10,913 nt of DNA from an uncultured Chloroflexaceae bacterium (GCA_937141995.1 CAKZQX010000472.1:1-10913); one strand, 5' to 3'. Counted from the first letter of the stretch, positions 1 through 6,821 are shown. Made by a program: numbers and translations. Notes: generated from the sequence alone by a model not told the origin.

Positions 1-87
1 TCAGCGAAATACAGAGTTGATATGCATGCCTACCGCGTAAATGGTGTAATTAGAGCTTATCCGAATAACTCCATGGCTGACGACTTT

Positions 88-105
88 ATAGCTTTGCAAA
101 GCTAT
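88..105. repeat. Perfect 18-bp palindrome (possible operator)
   Basis: The sequence ATAGCTTTG is followed immediately by its reverse complement CAAAGCTAT, with no central spacer. It lies about 100 bp upstream of the flippase start, where an operator would be expected. A palindrome of this length in AT-rich DNA can arise by chance, so the regulatory reading is tentative. Confidence 0.35.
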
Positions 106-143
106 CGATTTTATTCAATCTCAGTTAACCGAATATACTCTTA

Positions 144-160
144 ATGAACGCGTAGTTCAT
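144..160. repeat. 17-nt interrupted dyad (ATGAAC-N5-GTTCAT)
   Basis: Two perfect 6-nt arms, ATGAAC and GTTCAT, flank a 5-nt centre (GCGTA). The site lies 43 bp before the flippase start codon. It could be a small protein-binding site or a weak RNA hairpin in the leader. Its short arms make chance occurrence quite possible. Confidence 0.25.
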
Positions 161-203
161 GTATTTCATCCGGTTACATAACAAGTGATAAATATACTGT
201 AAT

Positions 204-1625
204 ATGGTAACTGCACGAACAATAGCACAGAATACACTCTACCTTACTGGCAGTCATATTGCAATGCGTCTTATAGGTCTGGGTGAAGTTATGGTGTTAG
301 TACGCTATCTAGGACCGGAAATGTACGGAACCCTCACTCTCGCCTATGCATATTGGAGCCTCTTTGCCCTAATTGTCGAGGCAGGAATTGATGTCACACT
401 GGTGCGTGAAGCCAGTCAGAACCCTGAACGACTAACACACCTGGTTGGTAACGGCATACTGATACGCACCGTGATTGCTCTCGGCGCCTACCTGATTGCT
501 GTAGCAGCCTTACCCTGGCTCGGGTATGATTCGGATCAACGAGAACTCTTTAGCCTGACGCTGATCCTGTTGTTCTTCTCACCGCTAGCGGTTGCGCGTA
601 CTATTTTCCCGGTGCTGCAACGTATCTGGTTAGTGGCCCTGCTGGATCTGATTGGACAGTTATTACATACTACTTTTATTTTAAGTGCGGTCTTCTTACA
701 CGGTAACATTGCACAAATTGTCGGAATGCAGGTTATAGCAACAGCCCTGACTCAGACCTGTTATGTTTTTTATGGATGGCAGATCCTTCCCCGTCCACGG
801 GTAATCCAGGTAGACTGGCACGTCTGGCTAACATTACTCAACCAATCATGGCCGATCCTGCTGTCCAGTCTTCTCGCAACTGGTTACCTCCCGGTTAGTC
901 GTTTGATTGTTGGTCAGATACTTGGCCGCGCCGATGCCGGGATATATACTGTCGCACTGAGTCTCTCGGCAGTTTTTAATGTCTTGCCCGTGTTCTATTT
1001 TGCCTCGGTATATCCTCTGCTTGCCAGAGCATATACAACAGACATAGACTACTTCCGCCGACTCTATCGGTTTAGCCTCAAAATAATGATGGTATTTATC
1101 TTTCCGGTTGCCCTGCTGATGAGCCTGACTGGTAACGAACTGATACGTTTGTATGCCGGATCAAACTACCTGGCCGGTACGCCAGTCTTTATAGTGATGT
1201 CCTGGACGGCAGTCCTCATCTTTGCCGGCAAGGGTTTGTATTATCTAATCCTGGCAACACGCCAACAACATATCCTTCCCAGCGTGACTTGTGTGCTCTT
1301 ATGTATCCAACTGGGTACAATGGTTCTGTTAGTGCCGTTCGTGGGATTAGTCGGCACTGCACTGGCAACGCTTATTATGTATACCGCTGCTTTCGGTATC
1401 TATGCAAGCCTGACGGCAACTCGCATCTATGTACTGGAGTGGTTATCTGTTAGTATTCGTCCGGCATTAATTGTACTATTTATTGGCGGAGGATTACTTA
1501 TTCTCGACCCGCCCACCATTGTAAAGTGGACGGTCGGAATGTTACTTTATGGTATCCTGATAGCTATATTTGGCGGAATGAGGGGTGAAGACATACGCAG
1601 TATTCGCCAGATCATTCATCGGTAG
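204..1625 (+). CDS. Wzx-type polysaccharide/lipid-linked oligosaccharide flippase
   Basis: This 473-residue multipass inner-membrane protein likely flips undecaprenyl-linked oligosaccharides across the cytoplasmic membrane. It consists almost wholly of hydrophobic segments (12-14 helices by eye). The N-terminal part carries the Polysacc_synt/MATE-like signature: an early helix, then RYLGPEMYG near residues 34-42, then a helix ending EAGIDVTLVREAS near 59-71. Length and topology fit the family (usually 400-500 residues). Wzx proteins are poorly conserved, so the glycan cannot be deduced. The ATG at 204 has no strong ribosome-binding site but puts the first helix at the normal distance from the N terminus. 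The gene heads a rightward block with a methyltransferase and a GT2 enzyme, which supports a role in glycan export. I see no frameshift or truncation. Confidence 0.88.
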   Translation: MVTARTIAQNTLYLTGSHIAMRLIGLGEVMVLVRYLGPEMYGTLTLAYAYWSLFALIVEAGIDVTLVREASQNPERLTHLVGNGILIRTVIALGAYLIAVAALPWLGYDSDQRELFSLTLILLFFSPLAVARTIFPVLQRIWLVALLDLIGQLLHTTFILSAVFLHGNIAQIVGMQVIATALTQTCYVFYGWQILPRPRVIQVDWHVWLTLLNQSWPILLSSLLATGYLPVSRLIVGQILGRADAGIYTVALSLSAVFNVLPVFYFASVYPLLARAYTTDIDYFRRLYRFSLKIMMVFIFPVALLMSLTGNELIRLYAGSNYLAGTPVFIVMSWTAVLIFAGKGLYYLILATRQQHILPSVTCVLLCIQLGTMVLLVPFVGLVGTALATLIMYTAAFGIYASLTATRIYVLEWLSVSIRPALIVLFIGGGLLILDPPTIVKWTVGMLLYGILIAIFGGMRGEDIRSIRQIIHR

Positions 1626-1685
1626 TGCCATACGCATAGTAGTAGTGTAGTGGTGAAATATACAGCTTTCTGATGAGGTAGCCAC

Positions 1686-1695
1686 GTTACATACC
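1686..1695. repeat. Left copy of the 10-bp target-site duplication
   Basis: GTTACATACC directly abuts the left terminal inverted repeat and is identical to the copy that abuts the right one. Confidence 0.8.
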
Positions 1696-1940
1696 CAGGG
1701 CAATTGCATTTAAATCACCATGGAGTATGCCGTTCTGAAGCACAGGCTTGCTGCATTCACGTGATGAAACAGCATTCGCTTCACCGCTATGGTTGCTTTC
1801 ACGGATGTCATGTGCAGACAAGCGTACCATAGCCGGGTTATTCCGCACGATAGGTTGGTATGGTTCGTACCTGTGATGGCGGGGTTTCTCCGCATCATGA
1901 TACGGCAAAACGCCTCAACGGTTTATATGCGATTGCCCTG
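1696..1940. mobile_element. MITE-like non-autonomous insertion with 19-bp TIRs and 10-bp target duplication
   Basis: The left end (1696-1714) begins CAGGGCAATTGCAT. The right end (1922-1940) read on the opposite strand begins CAGGGCAATCGCAT. The two agree at 17 of 19 positions. Immediately outside both ends lies the same 10-mer, GTTACATACC (1686-1695 and 1941-1950). Terminal inverted repeats abutting a perfect direct repeat are the hallmark of a transposition product. The 245-bp interior has no recognisable transposase, so the element would have been mobilised in trans. From memory, CAGGG ends with 8-10-bp duplications suit ISAs1-family elements; IS4-type relatives with about 10-bp duplications are an alternative. 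Intact ends and an undecayed duplication suggest a fairly recent insertion. The structure is seen directly; the family is inferred. Confidence 0.82.
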
Positions 1941-1950
1941 GTTACATACC
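1941..1950. repeat. Right copy of the 10-bp target-site duplication
   Basis: GTTACATACC directly abuts the right terminal inverted repeat and matches the left copy at all ten bases. Deleting the element and one copy would restore the presumed pre-insertion intergenic sequence. Confidence 0.8.
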
Positions 1951-1988
1951 ACTCACGCTGGAGTACTACCTATATCATCAAGATCGGA

Positions 1989-1994
1989 AAGGAG
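1989..1994 (+). promoter_or_regulatory. Ribosome-binding site deciding the methyltransferase start
   Basis: AAGGAG is a near-ideal Shine-Dalgarno sequence. It lies 3 nt before an ATG at 1998 and 9 nt before an in-frame ATG at 2004. The second spacing is closer to the usual range, so 2004 is preferred, with 1998 possible. The site rules out the longer open frame starting at 1860, inside the mobile element. Confidence 0.75.
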
Positions 1995-2003
1995 ACAATG
2001 CTT

Positions 2004-2726
2004 ATGTGTAATTCACACTGTGTGGATTGGATAGAGCGCCACCTGAGTAGCACAGAGGTACGCGGCAGGCGGGTGATAGAAGTTGGCTCATTTGATGTAA
2101 ATGGCAGTGTACGACCATCTATTGAGTGTTTGCATCCGGCAGAATATGTTGGTATTGATATGCGATCCGGTCCTGGCGTAGACATAGTGTGCCCGGCTGA
2201 AAATTTAGTCGCACGTTTTGGGCCAGACAGTTTTGATATTGTAGTGACCAACTGTGCATTGGAACATATTTGTCACTGGAAAAAAGCTGTGTCAAATATG
2301 AAACAGATTTGCACGCCAGGTGGTCTTATTGTTGCCATCGCCCCTGTCCGCTGGCCGTTTCATGCCTATCCCAATGACTTCTGGCGTTATGATGAATACG
2401 ATATGCGTGCCATTTTCGCTGATATGCTTATCCTGAATATTGAGGCAGAAAACACCAGAAACGCCAACGTTTACATTAAGGTTCAGAAACCGCTCATATT
2501 CACTGAATGTGATCTGTCAGATTATCGCCTTTATTCAGTTATAACTGGGAAACGTGTTCTGGATATCCACACACGCGATTTTTTAACCCTTCACTTTGCC
2601 CAGATACTCTTGGGGCGTGGATTGCACTACCTGGATCCGCGTATTGCCAGAATCCTTATCTATATCATCATGGGCATCAAACTCAAACTGGTTGATCCTC
2701 TCCGTCGTCTGGTAGCACGTTTATAG
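2004..2726 (+). CDS. Class I SAM-dependent methyltransferase (Methyltransf_11-like)
   Basis: This predicted cytosolic enzyme of 240 residues uses S-adenosylmethionine, probably to methylate a sugar or another part of the glycan made by the locus; the acceptor cannot be read from sequence. Motif I is EVGSFDVNG (residues 26-34). An acidic residue after the second strand (YVGIDMR, D52) should contact the ribose. FDIVVTNCALEHI (77-89) is the motif IV region, and PGG (105-107) precedes the next strand. A later PNDFWRY (123-129) is typical of methyltransferases from polysaccharide clusters. The C-terminal third is more basic and hydrophobic and may touch the membrane. The open frame could extend back to 1860, but that part lies mostly in the mobile element and lacks homology, so I use the start set by AAGGAG. 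The next GT2 gene begins 26 bp downstream. Confidence 0.82.
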   Translation: MCNSHCVDWIERHLSSTEVRGRRVIEVGSFDVNGSVRPSIECLHPAEYVGIDMRSGPGVDIVCPAENLVARFGPDSFDIVVTNCALEHICHWKKAVSNMKQICTPGGLIVAIAPVRWPFHAYPNDFWRYDEYDMRAIFADMLILNIEAENTRNANVYIKVQKPLIFTECDLSDYRLYSVITGKRVLDIHTRDFLTLHFAQILLGRGLHYLDPRIARILIYIIMGIKLKLVDPLRRLVARL

Positions 2727-2752
2727 AGATCAGCTATTCGGATACTTGCGTT

Positions 2753-3652
2753 ATGCCTACTCATCTACCACTACTGTACGTTGTTGTGTTGAACTGGAAT
2801 AATCCCATGGACACGTTGCACTGCCTGGAGTGTGTTGCACGGAGTAGCTATCTCCAGTTGCAAATTGTCGTTGTAGATAACGGTTCATCGGATGACTCAG
2901 TAGTTCGGATACGTACAGCTTTTCCAGACTATACGCTACTGCAAAATAGGACCAATCTTGGCTATGCCAGTGGAAACAATAGCGGCATTCACTATAGTCT
3001 GAAACGTGGTGCAGACTATGTGGTGCTTCTCAACAATGATGCCTTTGTCAAGCCAGATACACTCAGTTCCCTGGTTCTAACAGCAGAGTCTGATGTAACC
3101 ATTGCAGCAGCAGGGTGCAAGGTTCCTTTTTATGACACACCTTACCGCCTATGGGCTGCCGGTGAGGCCTTTCCTCATGGCCTCTATCCGTTGGATGATG
3201 GTCGTTTCGATACTCCCCGTGACATTACCTATGCTGCCGGCTGTTGCATATTACTGCGTCGGGTTGCACTTGAGCAAATTGGCCTGCTTGATCCCCGCTT
3301 TTTCTGCTATTTTGAAGAGCAGGATTGGTGTCTGCGGGCTACCAATGCGGGATACCGAATTGTCTACGTTCCGGAGGCGGTTGTCTATCACCGTGTAGCC
3401 GCATCTTCTGGAGGATTTTCTCCTCTTTACCATTACCTCTTTGTGCGTAACTATTTGTATATGTCAGAGAAACATGGACGGGTTGGTTTACATATATGGC
3501 GGATACATGATGCATTGCTAGTCTGGCTGCGTGAACTACTGCGCATTATGATGGCTCCGGGACCAAGCCGATTGCGCCGGGCTTGGGCTGCCACACGGGG
3601 AGCACTGGATTTTTTCTATGGGCGCTTCGGAGTTCCACCCACGGGACTATAG
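2753..3652 (+). CDS. GT2 family glycosyltransferase, rhamnosyltransferase-like
   Basis: This 299-residue, GT-A-fold, inverting enzyme probably adds a sugar from a nucleotide donor to a lipid-linked glycan on the cytosolic face. The strand LYVVVLNWNN (residues 8-17) and VVDNGSSDDS (40-49) form the nucleotide-binding region. NLGYASGNNSG (68-78) is the conserved glycine-rich segment. LLNNDA (92-97) contains NND, the family's metal-binding DxD equivalent. EEQDW (188-192) supplies the usual catalytic acidic region, and YHR near 212-214 is the typical downstream histidine. The pattern best matches the WbbL/rhamnosyltransferase subgroup of GT2, but the donor is not proven. It lies 26 bp after the methyltransferase with only a weak ribosome-binding site, which suggests co-transcription. 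It resembles the GT2 at 9843-10805 throughout, so the two are probably paralogues. Confidence 0.88.
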   Translation: MPTHLPLLYVVVLNWNNPMDTLHCLECVARSSYLQLQIVVVDNGSSDDSVVRIRTAFPDYTLLQNRTNLGYASGNNSGIHYSLKRGADYVVLLNNDAFVKPDTLSSLVLTAESDVTIAAAGCKVPFYDTPYRLWAAGEAFPHGLYPLDDGRFDTPRDITYAAGCCILLRRVALEQIGLLDPRFFCYFEEQDWCLRATNAGYRIVYVPEAVVYHRVAASSGGFSPLYHYLFVRNYLYMSEKHGRVGLHIWRIHDALLVWLRELLRIMMAPGPSRLRRAWAATRGALDFFYGRFGVPPTGL

Positions 3653-3746
3653 CAGATCAGGCCGCCTCTATTTTAGATGCATAAAAAGCCTGAAAAGATC
3701 TATGACTATATACAATTTACACAGTGGTTGGTCACTGAAGTAATTT

Positions 3747-3764
3747 ACCAGATAAAAATCTGGT
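3747..3764. repeat. Small perfect hairpin in the convergent intergenic region
   Basis: ACCAGAT and ATCTGGT form a 7-bp perfect stem around an AAAA loop. There is no following T-tract, so I do not call it a terminator. It lies between the GT2 stop codon and the larger stem-loop and may help protect the 3' end of the message. Confidence 0.35.
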
Positions 3765-3794
3765 TAGTTCTGCGGTAGAATGGTATGATTTGTA

Positions 3795-3853
3795 GGTTTA
3801 TCACAGGGCATTTCCACAACGTGGAAATGCCCTGTGATAAACCATTTTCTTTT
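3795..3853 (+). terminator. Strong intrinsic terminator, perfect 23-bp stem
   Basis: Bases 3795-3817 are perfectly complementary to 3821-3843, leaving a 3-nt loop (AAC). ATTTTCTTTT (3844-3853) follows on the + strand. A perfect 23-bp stem is unusually long for an intrinsic terminator. It sits between convergent genes, 142 bp after the GT2 stop and 87 bp from the end of the leftward gene, so it probably also limits leftward read-through. In that direction the flanking bases are less T-rich, so termination may be weaker. Confidence 0.75.
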
Positions 3854-3899
3854 GTTATGCCGGAAGCGAAAAACATTCGCTTGGGGAAGACTGCATAAC
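3854..3899. repeat. Nested inverted repeat near the end of the leftward operon
   Basis: An outer pair, GTTATGC (3854-3860) and GCATAAC (3893-3899), encloses an inner pair, AAGCGAA (3864-3870) and TTCGCTT (3876-3882). Together they make a two-tier hairpin just beyond the stop codon of the leftward secreted-protein gene. In leftward transcription it would be the first structure met and could protect the 3' end. It lacks a T-tract, so it is not a textbook terminator. Confidence 0.4.
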
Positions 3900-3929
3900 G
3901 TGTGTAAATGTAGAACTACCAGAGCCTGA

Positions 3930-5108
3930 CTAGCGCGCAATCAGGGGCAGGTAAAGTGGTGATATGGTTGGCTCCAGAGTCAGATCTAGATCTTCTACTG
4001 CGGGTGGTACTCCAACGATTGGACTGACGGTTGTTGCATATCCTTCTGCCTGAACTACCACATACCAGCATCCCTCTGCCACATCCCAACCATAGCGTCC
4101 CTGGGGTGTCGTTGTCTGCGGGTTAGCTGCCGGGTCAATCCGTCCGGTATCTGGAGCGGCAAAAAGGCCCAGAGCGTTCTCAGGATCGCGGGCCGGGTCC
4201 AGTTCTGTCCAATCAGTGCCGGGGCGCGTCTCCGTTGTATGACAGGTTTCTTCCCGATTGTCACTTGCACTTGTCTTCGGCTCCCATCCCGGTAACTCAA
4301 ATAGTTGTACCTGTGCCCCCTCAACTGGTTGGCCGGTGCGGGCATTTGTTACAATCCCGCTGGGATCGTACAGCACGATCTGGCCAATTGATGTACTCTC
4401 AACACCATTGGAACAAGTCACCTGGACGATCAGGTTCCCGGATTGAACAGCCGCTTGCGGTATTGTTGCTTCATAAGCAGTTGTCTGACCAATCTGTGAC
4501 ATGGAGTAGTTCTCAGTACCATTATTCGTCGTCAAGCGTAGGAGCGCACTTACCGGGTTTCCGCTTGCGCAGGTTATTTTGCGCGTTATCCGGACATCGC
4601 TACGCGAACCCGTGGGTATACTGACCGTAATTTCTCCAGTACCTGGATTGGTTGTAACACCTCCAGTGCTGACCTCGGCCGTTGCCAACGGCTCTTGCGG
4701 TAACTCCAGTTGCGCGTCAATCTCAGACGTCACCTGTCCACTGGTGACATTGACTTGACGTGCCGTCTGTGCAGAGGAGGCATTTTCGTACCACTCACTG
4801 GCATAATCTTCTGACCAGAACCAGACAACATAGCCTCCCGGCGCAAGATCAGTGACCTGATAGGTTCCCTGCTGATCTGTAATACTTGAACTGCCGAAGG
4901 ATAGCATGCCGGCTATGCGACGATAGACGACGACCTGAACTCCCCCCTGCGGTTGTCCACTCGCCTGCACCTGTCCGGTAATGCTTCCATTCTGATTGTA
5001 TGCCTGGAGTGAGAGCTCCGCGAACGAATAGTAGGACAGTGCGGCAAAGGGAACAGCACTCAGGCCCAGTACGAACGATACGATGATGGCAATACGACGA
5101 ATTGTCAT
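3930..5108 (-). CDS. Secreted protein with carboxypeptidase-regulatory-like (Ig-like) domains and C-terminal YLPLIAR
   Basis: The 392-residue product starts with a basic stretch and hydrophobic helix (residues 3-24), consistent with a signal peptide. A CarboxypepD_reg-like beta-sandwich follows, from GSITGQV (about 41) through TDQQGTYQVTDLAPGGYVV to SEDYASEWY. The middle (about 170-260) looks Ig-like, with ITRKITC and IVQVTC strands. A second regulatory-type unit starts at GIVTNARTGQPVEGAQVQLFE and includes QGRYGWDVAEGCWYVVVQAEGYA. Four cysteines could form disulfides. The last seven residues, YLPLIAR, resemble an ending I recall from exported Chloroflexota proteins and may be a sorting tag. 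I see no catalytic site, so it is probably structural or adhesive. ATG 5108 is preferred over an upstream in-frame ATG (5153) because AAGGAAGG precedes it by 8 nt and the signal peptide then begins normally. It lies 61 bp downstream of the DUF2723 gene, probably in the same transcript. Confidence 0.75.
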   Translation of the reverse strand: MTIRRIAIIVSFVLGLSAVPFAALSYYSFAELSLQAYNQNGSITGQVQASGQPQGGVQVVVYRRIAGMLSFGSSSITDQQGTYQVTDLAPGGYVVWFWSEDYASEWYENASSAQTARQVNVTSGQVTSEIDAQLELPQEPLATAEVSTGGVTTNPGTGEITVSIPTGSRSDVRITRKITCASGNPVSALLRLTTNNGTENYSMSQIGQTTAYEATIPQAAVQSGNLIVQVTCSNGVESTSIGQIVLYDPSGIVTNARTGQPVEGAQVQLFELPGWEPKTSASDNREETCHTTETRPGTDWTELDPARDPENALGLFAAPDTGRIDPAANPQTTTPQGRYGWDVAEGCWYVVVQAEGYATTVSPIVGVPPAVEDLDLTLEPTISPLYLPLIAR

Positions 5109-5116
5109 TTCGGTAA

Positions 5117-5124
5117 CCTTCCTT
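5117..5124 (-). promoter_or_regulatory. Ribosome-binding site deciding the secreted-protein start
   Basis: On the reverse strand AAGGAAGG lies 8 nt upstream of the ATG at 5108. It supports that start over the in-frame ATG 45 bp further upstream, which would put 15 non-signal residues before the signal peptide. Confidence 0.7.
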
Positions 5125-5169
5125 GTAGTTGAGAATGTCCACACGTGACGCAAAACATCCTTGCCATAA

Positions 5170-6681
5170 CTACTCCTGGTTTTGATCTAGGAAAAGAGGA
5201 TTACTTTTGCGTGGGGCAAGGCGATAACCATGATCTACCGTTACAAAGCGAAAGAATGGGAACAGTGCCTCATCACTAAAGCTCACATACACTGGTCGTT
5301 GCTGTTCCAGGGCAGTATTGATAAGATAGACTTGCGTGTCATAAGATGTAAAAAATACATTTACAATATCCACATCTGGACGGATATCTTCGACAATCTG
5401 ATAATAGCGCATTATATCGGCGTCTCCCCAGCGTGCCAGATAGAGGGCAGAGGGAGGAACGGAGGCTAAACGCTGTTGCGCCGTGTGCGCCGGTTCCCAT
5501 GCATGCCGCATATTAACGAAGGGAGCATTGAAAAATAACAATGCTACTGGTAGAAGCAGCATAAGTTCAGCGGCACGGGGTGATATAGTGTGGTTAAGCA
5601 TCTGAACACCGGCACCTATAAAGACTGCCCAGATAAGATAAACTGGTAAAAACATTGTTGCTTTGTCGAATGCACCATAGCTAATGAAAAATAGTGCATG
5701 CATTCCCATGATAAGCAGCAACCCGACTGTTAATGACCGTTCATGTTGCCACAATTCCCAAATACCCCAGAGTCCCAAAGGAAAACCAATGCCGAGAAAT
5801 GCGGCGACCAACCAGCGTAGAAACGTGAGTATTTCGGGCCCAAAATTGTTTACCAGATGAGAAAAAAGCAGCGGTTCAAACTGCTTTCCCGATAAATATG
5901 CCAGGATACCCGTTATATTTGTCAGTTCAGCAGGATGAAATACACCAGTCGCATCAAAAGCCCCTACATTGACAAACTCTGGTGTTTCTGCTGAACGCAC
6001 AGGCAGATACAGCAGTGGTGTCAGAGCCAGAATAAACATGCCACTGATAACCGCAACTTGCCGGAGGGTTAATCCATGACGCCGGGGTGTTGCCAACCCA
6101 ATTACCAGTAAACCAGGCCACCATAATGCTGTTGCCGGGTTATTTACCAGAGCTAACCCCTGAATGGCAGCACTGCCCGCCAGGTATGCAGTTTTACCGC
6201 TGCGCCGCCAACTCCAGAGAAGCAATAGAAGCGCGGCAAGAAAACAACCTTGTAACGTGTAAACTTCCGCAACAACAGAAACCGACCATACATAAAAACA
6301 CAAGCCAAAACTTAACCCCGCCACCAGTGCCGGTATACAACGCTGATAGATCCGGCGGCATAGCATTAATAGCAACCAGACTGTTCCGACAGTGGCAAAC
6401 GCAGAGAAAAGATTACTCCGATAACCGACATCTCCAACTGGGAGATAGAGAAAGAGATGTAACAGTAGAAGATGGACAACATATCCTGGTGCGTGCATCA
6501 CACCCAAACTATAGGCAGCAGTTGCAATCTCAGCACTATCAAGCGTATAAACCGTCGGTGCCAGGGTGATGCAATAGACTGTCAGAATAAACAGTATAGT
6601 TAATAAATCATAATAAAATACACGCGATACAACGCGCTTTCCTGGATTTTCTTTGAAGATTTTCAGGTTATATATTTTCAA
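5170..6681 (-). CDS. DUF2723/GT117-type multipass membrane glycosyltransferase
   Basis: This 503-residue membrane protein has about ten hydrophobic helices and a soluble C-terminal part. After the first helix comes TLAPTVYTLDSAEIATAAYSLGVMHAPGYVVH (residues 39-70 region), the conserved DUF2723 signature. D48 and E51 sit where GT-C enzymes keep the acidic residues of the first outer loop. The end (after about 400) has LYLARWGDADIMRYYQIVEDIRPDVDIVNV, again typical. The human member TMEM260 O-mannosylates Ig-like IPT domains; GT-C enzymes use polyprenyl-phosphate sugars on the outer face. Donor and acceptor here are unknown. At 503 residues it is shorter than many relatives, mainly at the C terminus. 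An extended -10 promoter (6753-6758) should drive it, and the Ig-like secreted-protein gene follows at 61 bp, a plausible acceptor. It is divergent from another GT-C-like gene. Confidence 0.82.
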   Translation of the reverse strand: MKIYNLKIFKENPGKRVVSRVFYYDLLTILFILTVYCITLAPTVYTLDSAEIATAAYSLGVMHAPGYVVHLLLLHLFLYLPVGDVGYRSNLFSAFATVGTVWLLLMLCRRIYQRCIPALVAGLSFGLCFYVWSVSVVAEVYTLQGCFLAALLLLLWSWRRSGKTAYLAGSAAIQGLALVNNPATALWWPGLLVIGLATPRRHGLTLRQVAVISGMFILALTPLLYLPVRSAETPEFVNVGAFDATGVFHPAELTNITGILAYLSGKQFEPLLFSHLVNNFGPEILTFLRWLVAAFLGIGFPLGLWGIWELWQHERSLTVGLLLIMGMHALFFISYGAFDKATMFLPVYLIWAVFIGAGVQMLNHTISPRAAELMLLLPVALLFFNAPFVNMRHAWEPAHTAQQRLASVPPSALYLARWGDADIMRYYQIVEDIRPDVDIVNVFFTSYDTQVYLINTALEQQRPVYVSFSDEALFPFFRFVTVDHGYRLAPRKSNPLFLDQNQE

Positions 6682-6752
6682 TAATTCTCTCTTAAACGCA
6701 ATTGCTCAGGCTTCCTTTTCAGACACACCTTCAACAATCAGGGTACGTCTTC

Positions 6753-6781
6753 ATTATAACATATCTGTCTAGCTAGTTCGA
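6753..6781 (-). promoter_or_regulatory. Leftward sigma-70-type promoter with extended -10
   Basis: On the reverse strand TGT precedes a perfect TATAAT (6758 down to 6753), giving an extended -10. A weak -35 match, TCGAAC (6781 to 6776), lies at 17-bp spacing. Transcription would begin near 6746, giving a leader of about 65 nt for the DUF2723 gene. This is the best promoter match in the window. Confidence 0.6.
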
Positions 6782-6821
6782 CCAAAAAATACACCAAGAG
6801 CAGATGGGGTTTTTGTAAGTT

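Larger units (their letters stand above)
1..203. other. Non-coding leader upstream of the flippase gene
   Basis: This stretch is AT-rich and holds no gene I can support. One forward frame is open from the window edge to a TAA at 142-144 (47 codons). Its codon use (AGA, ATA, CGA) differs from the neighbouring genes and the peptide resembles nothing I know, so I do not call it. It contains a perfect 18-bp palindrome and a 17-nt dyad, listed separately. TATACT occurs at 134-139 and 193-198, but neither has a convincing -35 partner, and the second is too close to the start codon to be useful. No strong Shine-Dalgarno sequence precedes position 204. Confidence 0.5.
1626..2003. other. Intergenic region disrupted by a MITE-like element
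   Basis: This 378-bp gap holds no supportable gene. Short frames exist on both strands between 1687 and 2034, but they overlap one another, match no family I recognise and cross the ends of the 245-bp element. Apart from that element (1696-1940) and its flanking 10-bp repeats, the gap holds a short flippase trailer (1626-1685) without a clear terminator and 53 bp between the right repeat and the methyltransferase start, which carry a strong Shine-Dalgarno sequence. Confidence 0.6.

Noticed and set aside
1-144. Open forward frame of 47 codons from the window edge, possible 3' end of an upstream gene
   Set aside because: The length is within chance, codon use differs from the neighbouring genes, and the peptide has no recognisable motif. 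It needs upstream sequence to judge.
1687-1908. Reverse-strand frames in the flippase-methyltransferase gap as a transposase remnant
   Set aside because: The frames cross the element boundary, overlap frames on both strands, and show no DDE-type motif or similarity I can recognise.
1860-2003. Longer N terminus for the methyltransferase starting at 1860
   Set aside because: It would begin inside the mobile element, lacks family similarity, and is contradicted by the strong AAGGAG just before 1998/2004.
3803-3810. CAGGGCA in the large stem-loop as a third copy of the element's terminal repeat
   Set aside because: Similarity stops after seven bases (CAGGGCATT versus CAGGGCAAT) and there is no flanking duplication, so it is probably coincidence.
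6087-6569. 160-residue forward frame opposite the DUF2723 gene
   Set aside because: It is the antisense shadow of a well-supported membrane-protein gene, with low-complexity composition and no ribosome-binding site.
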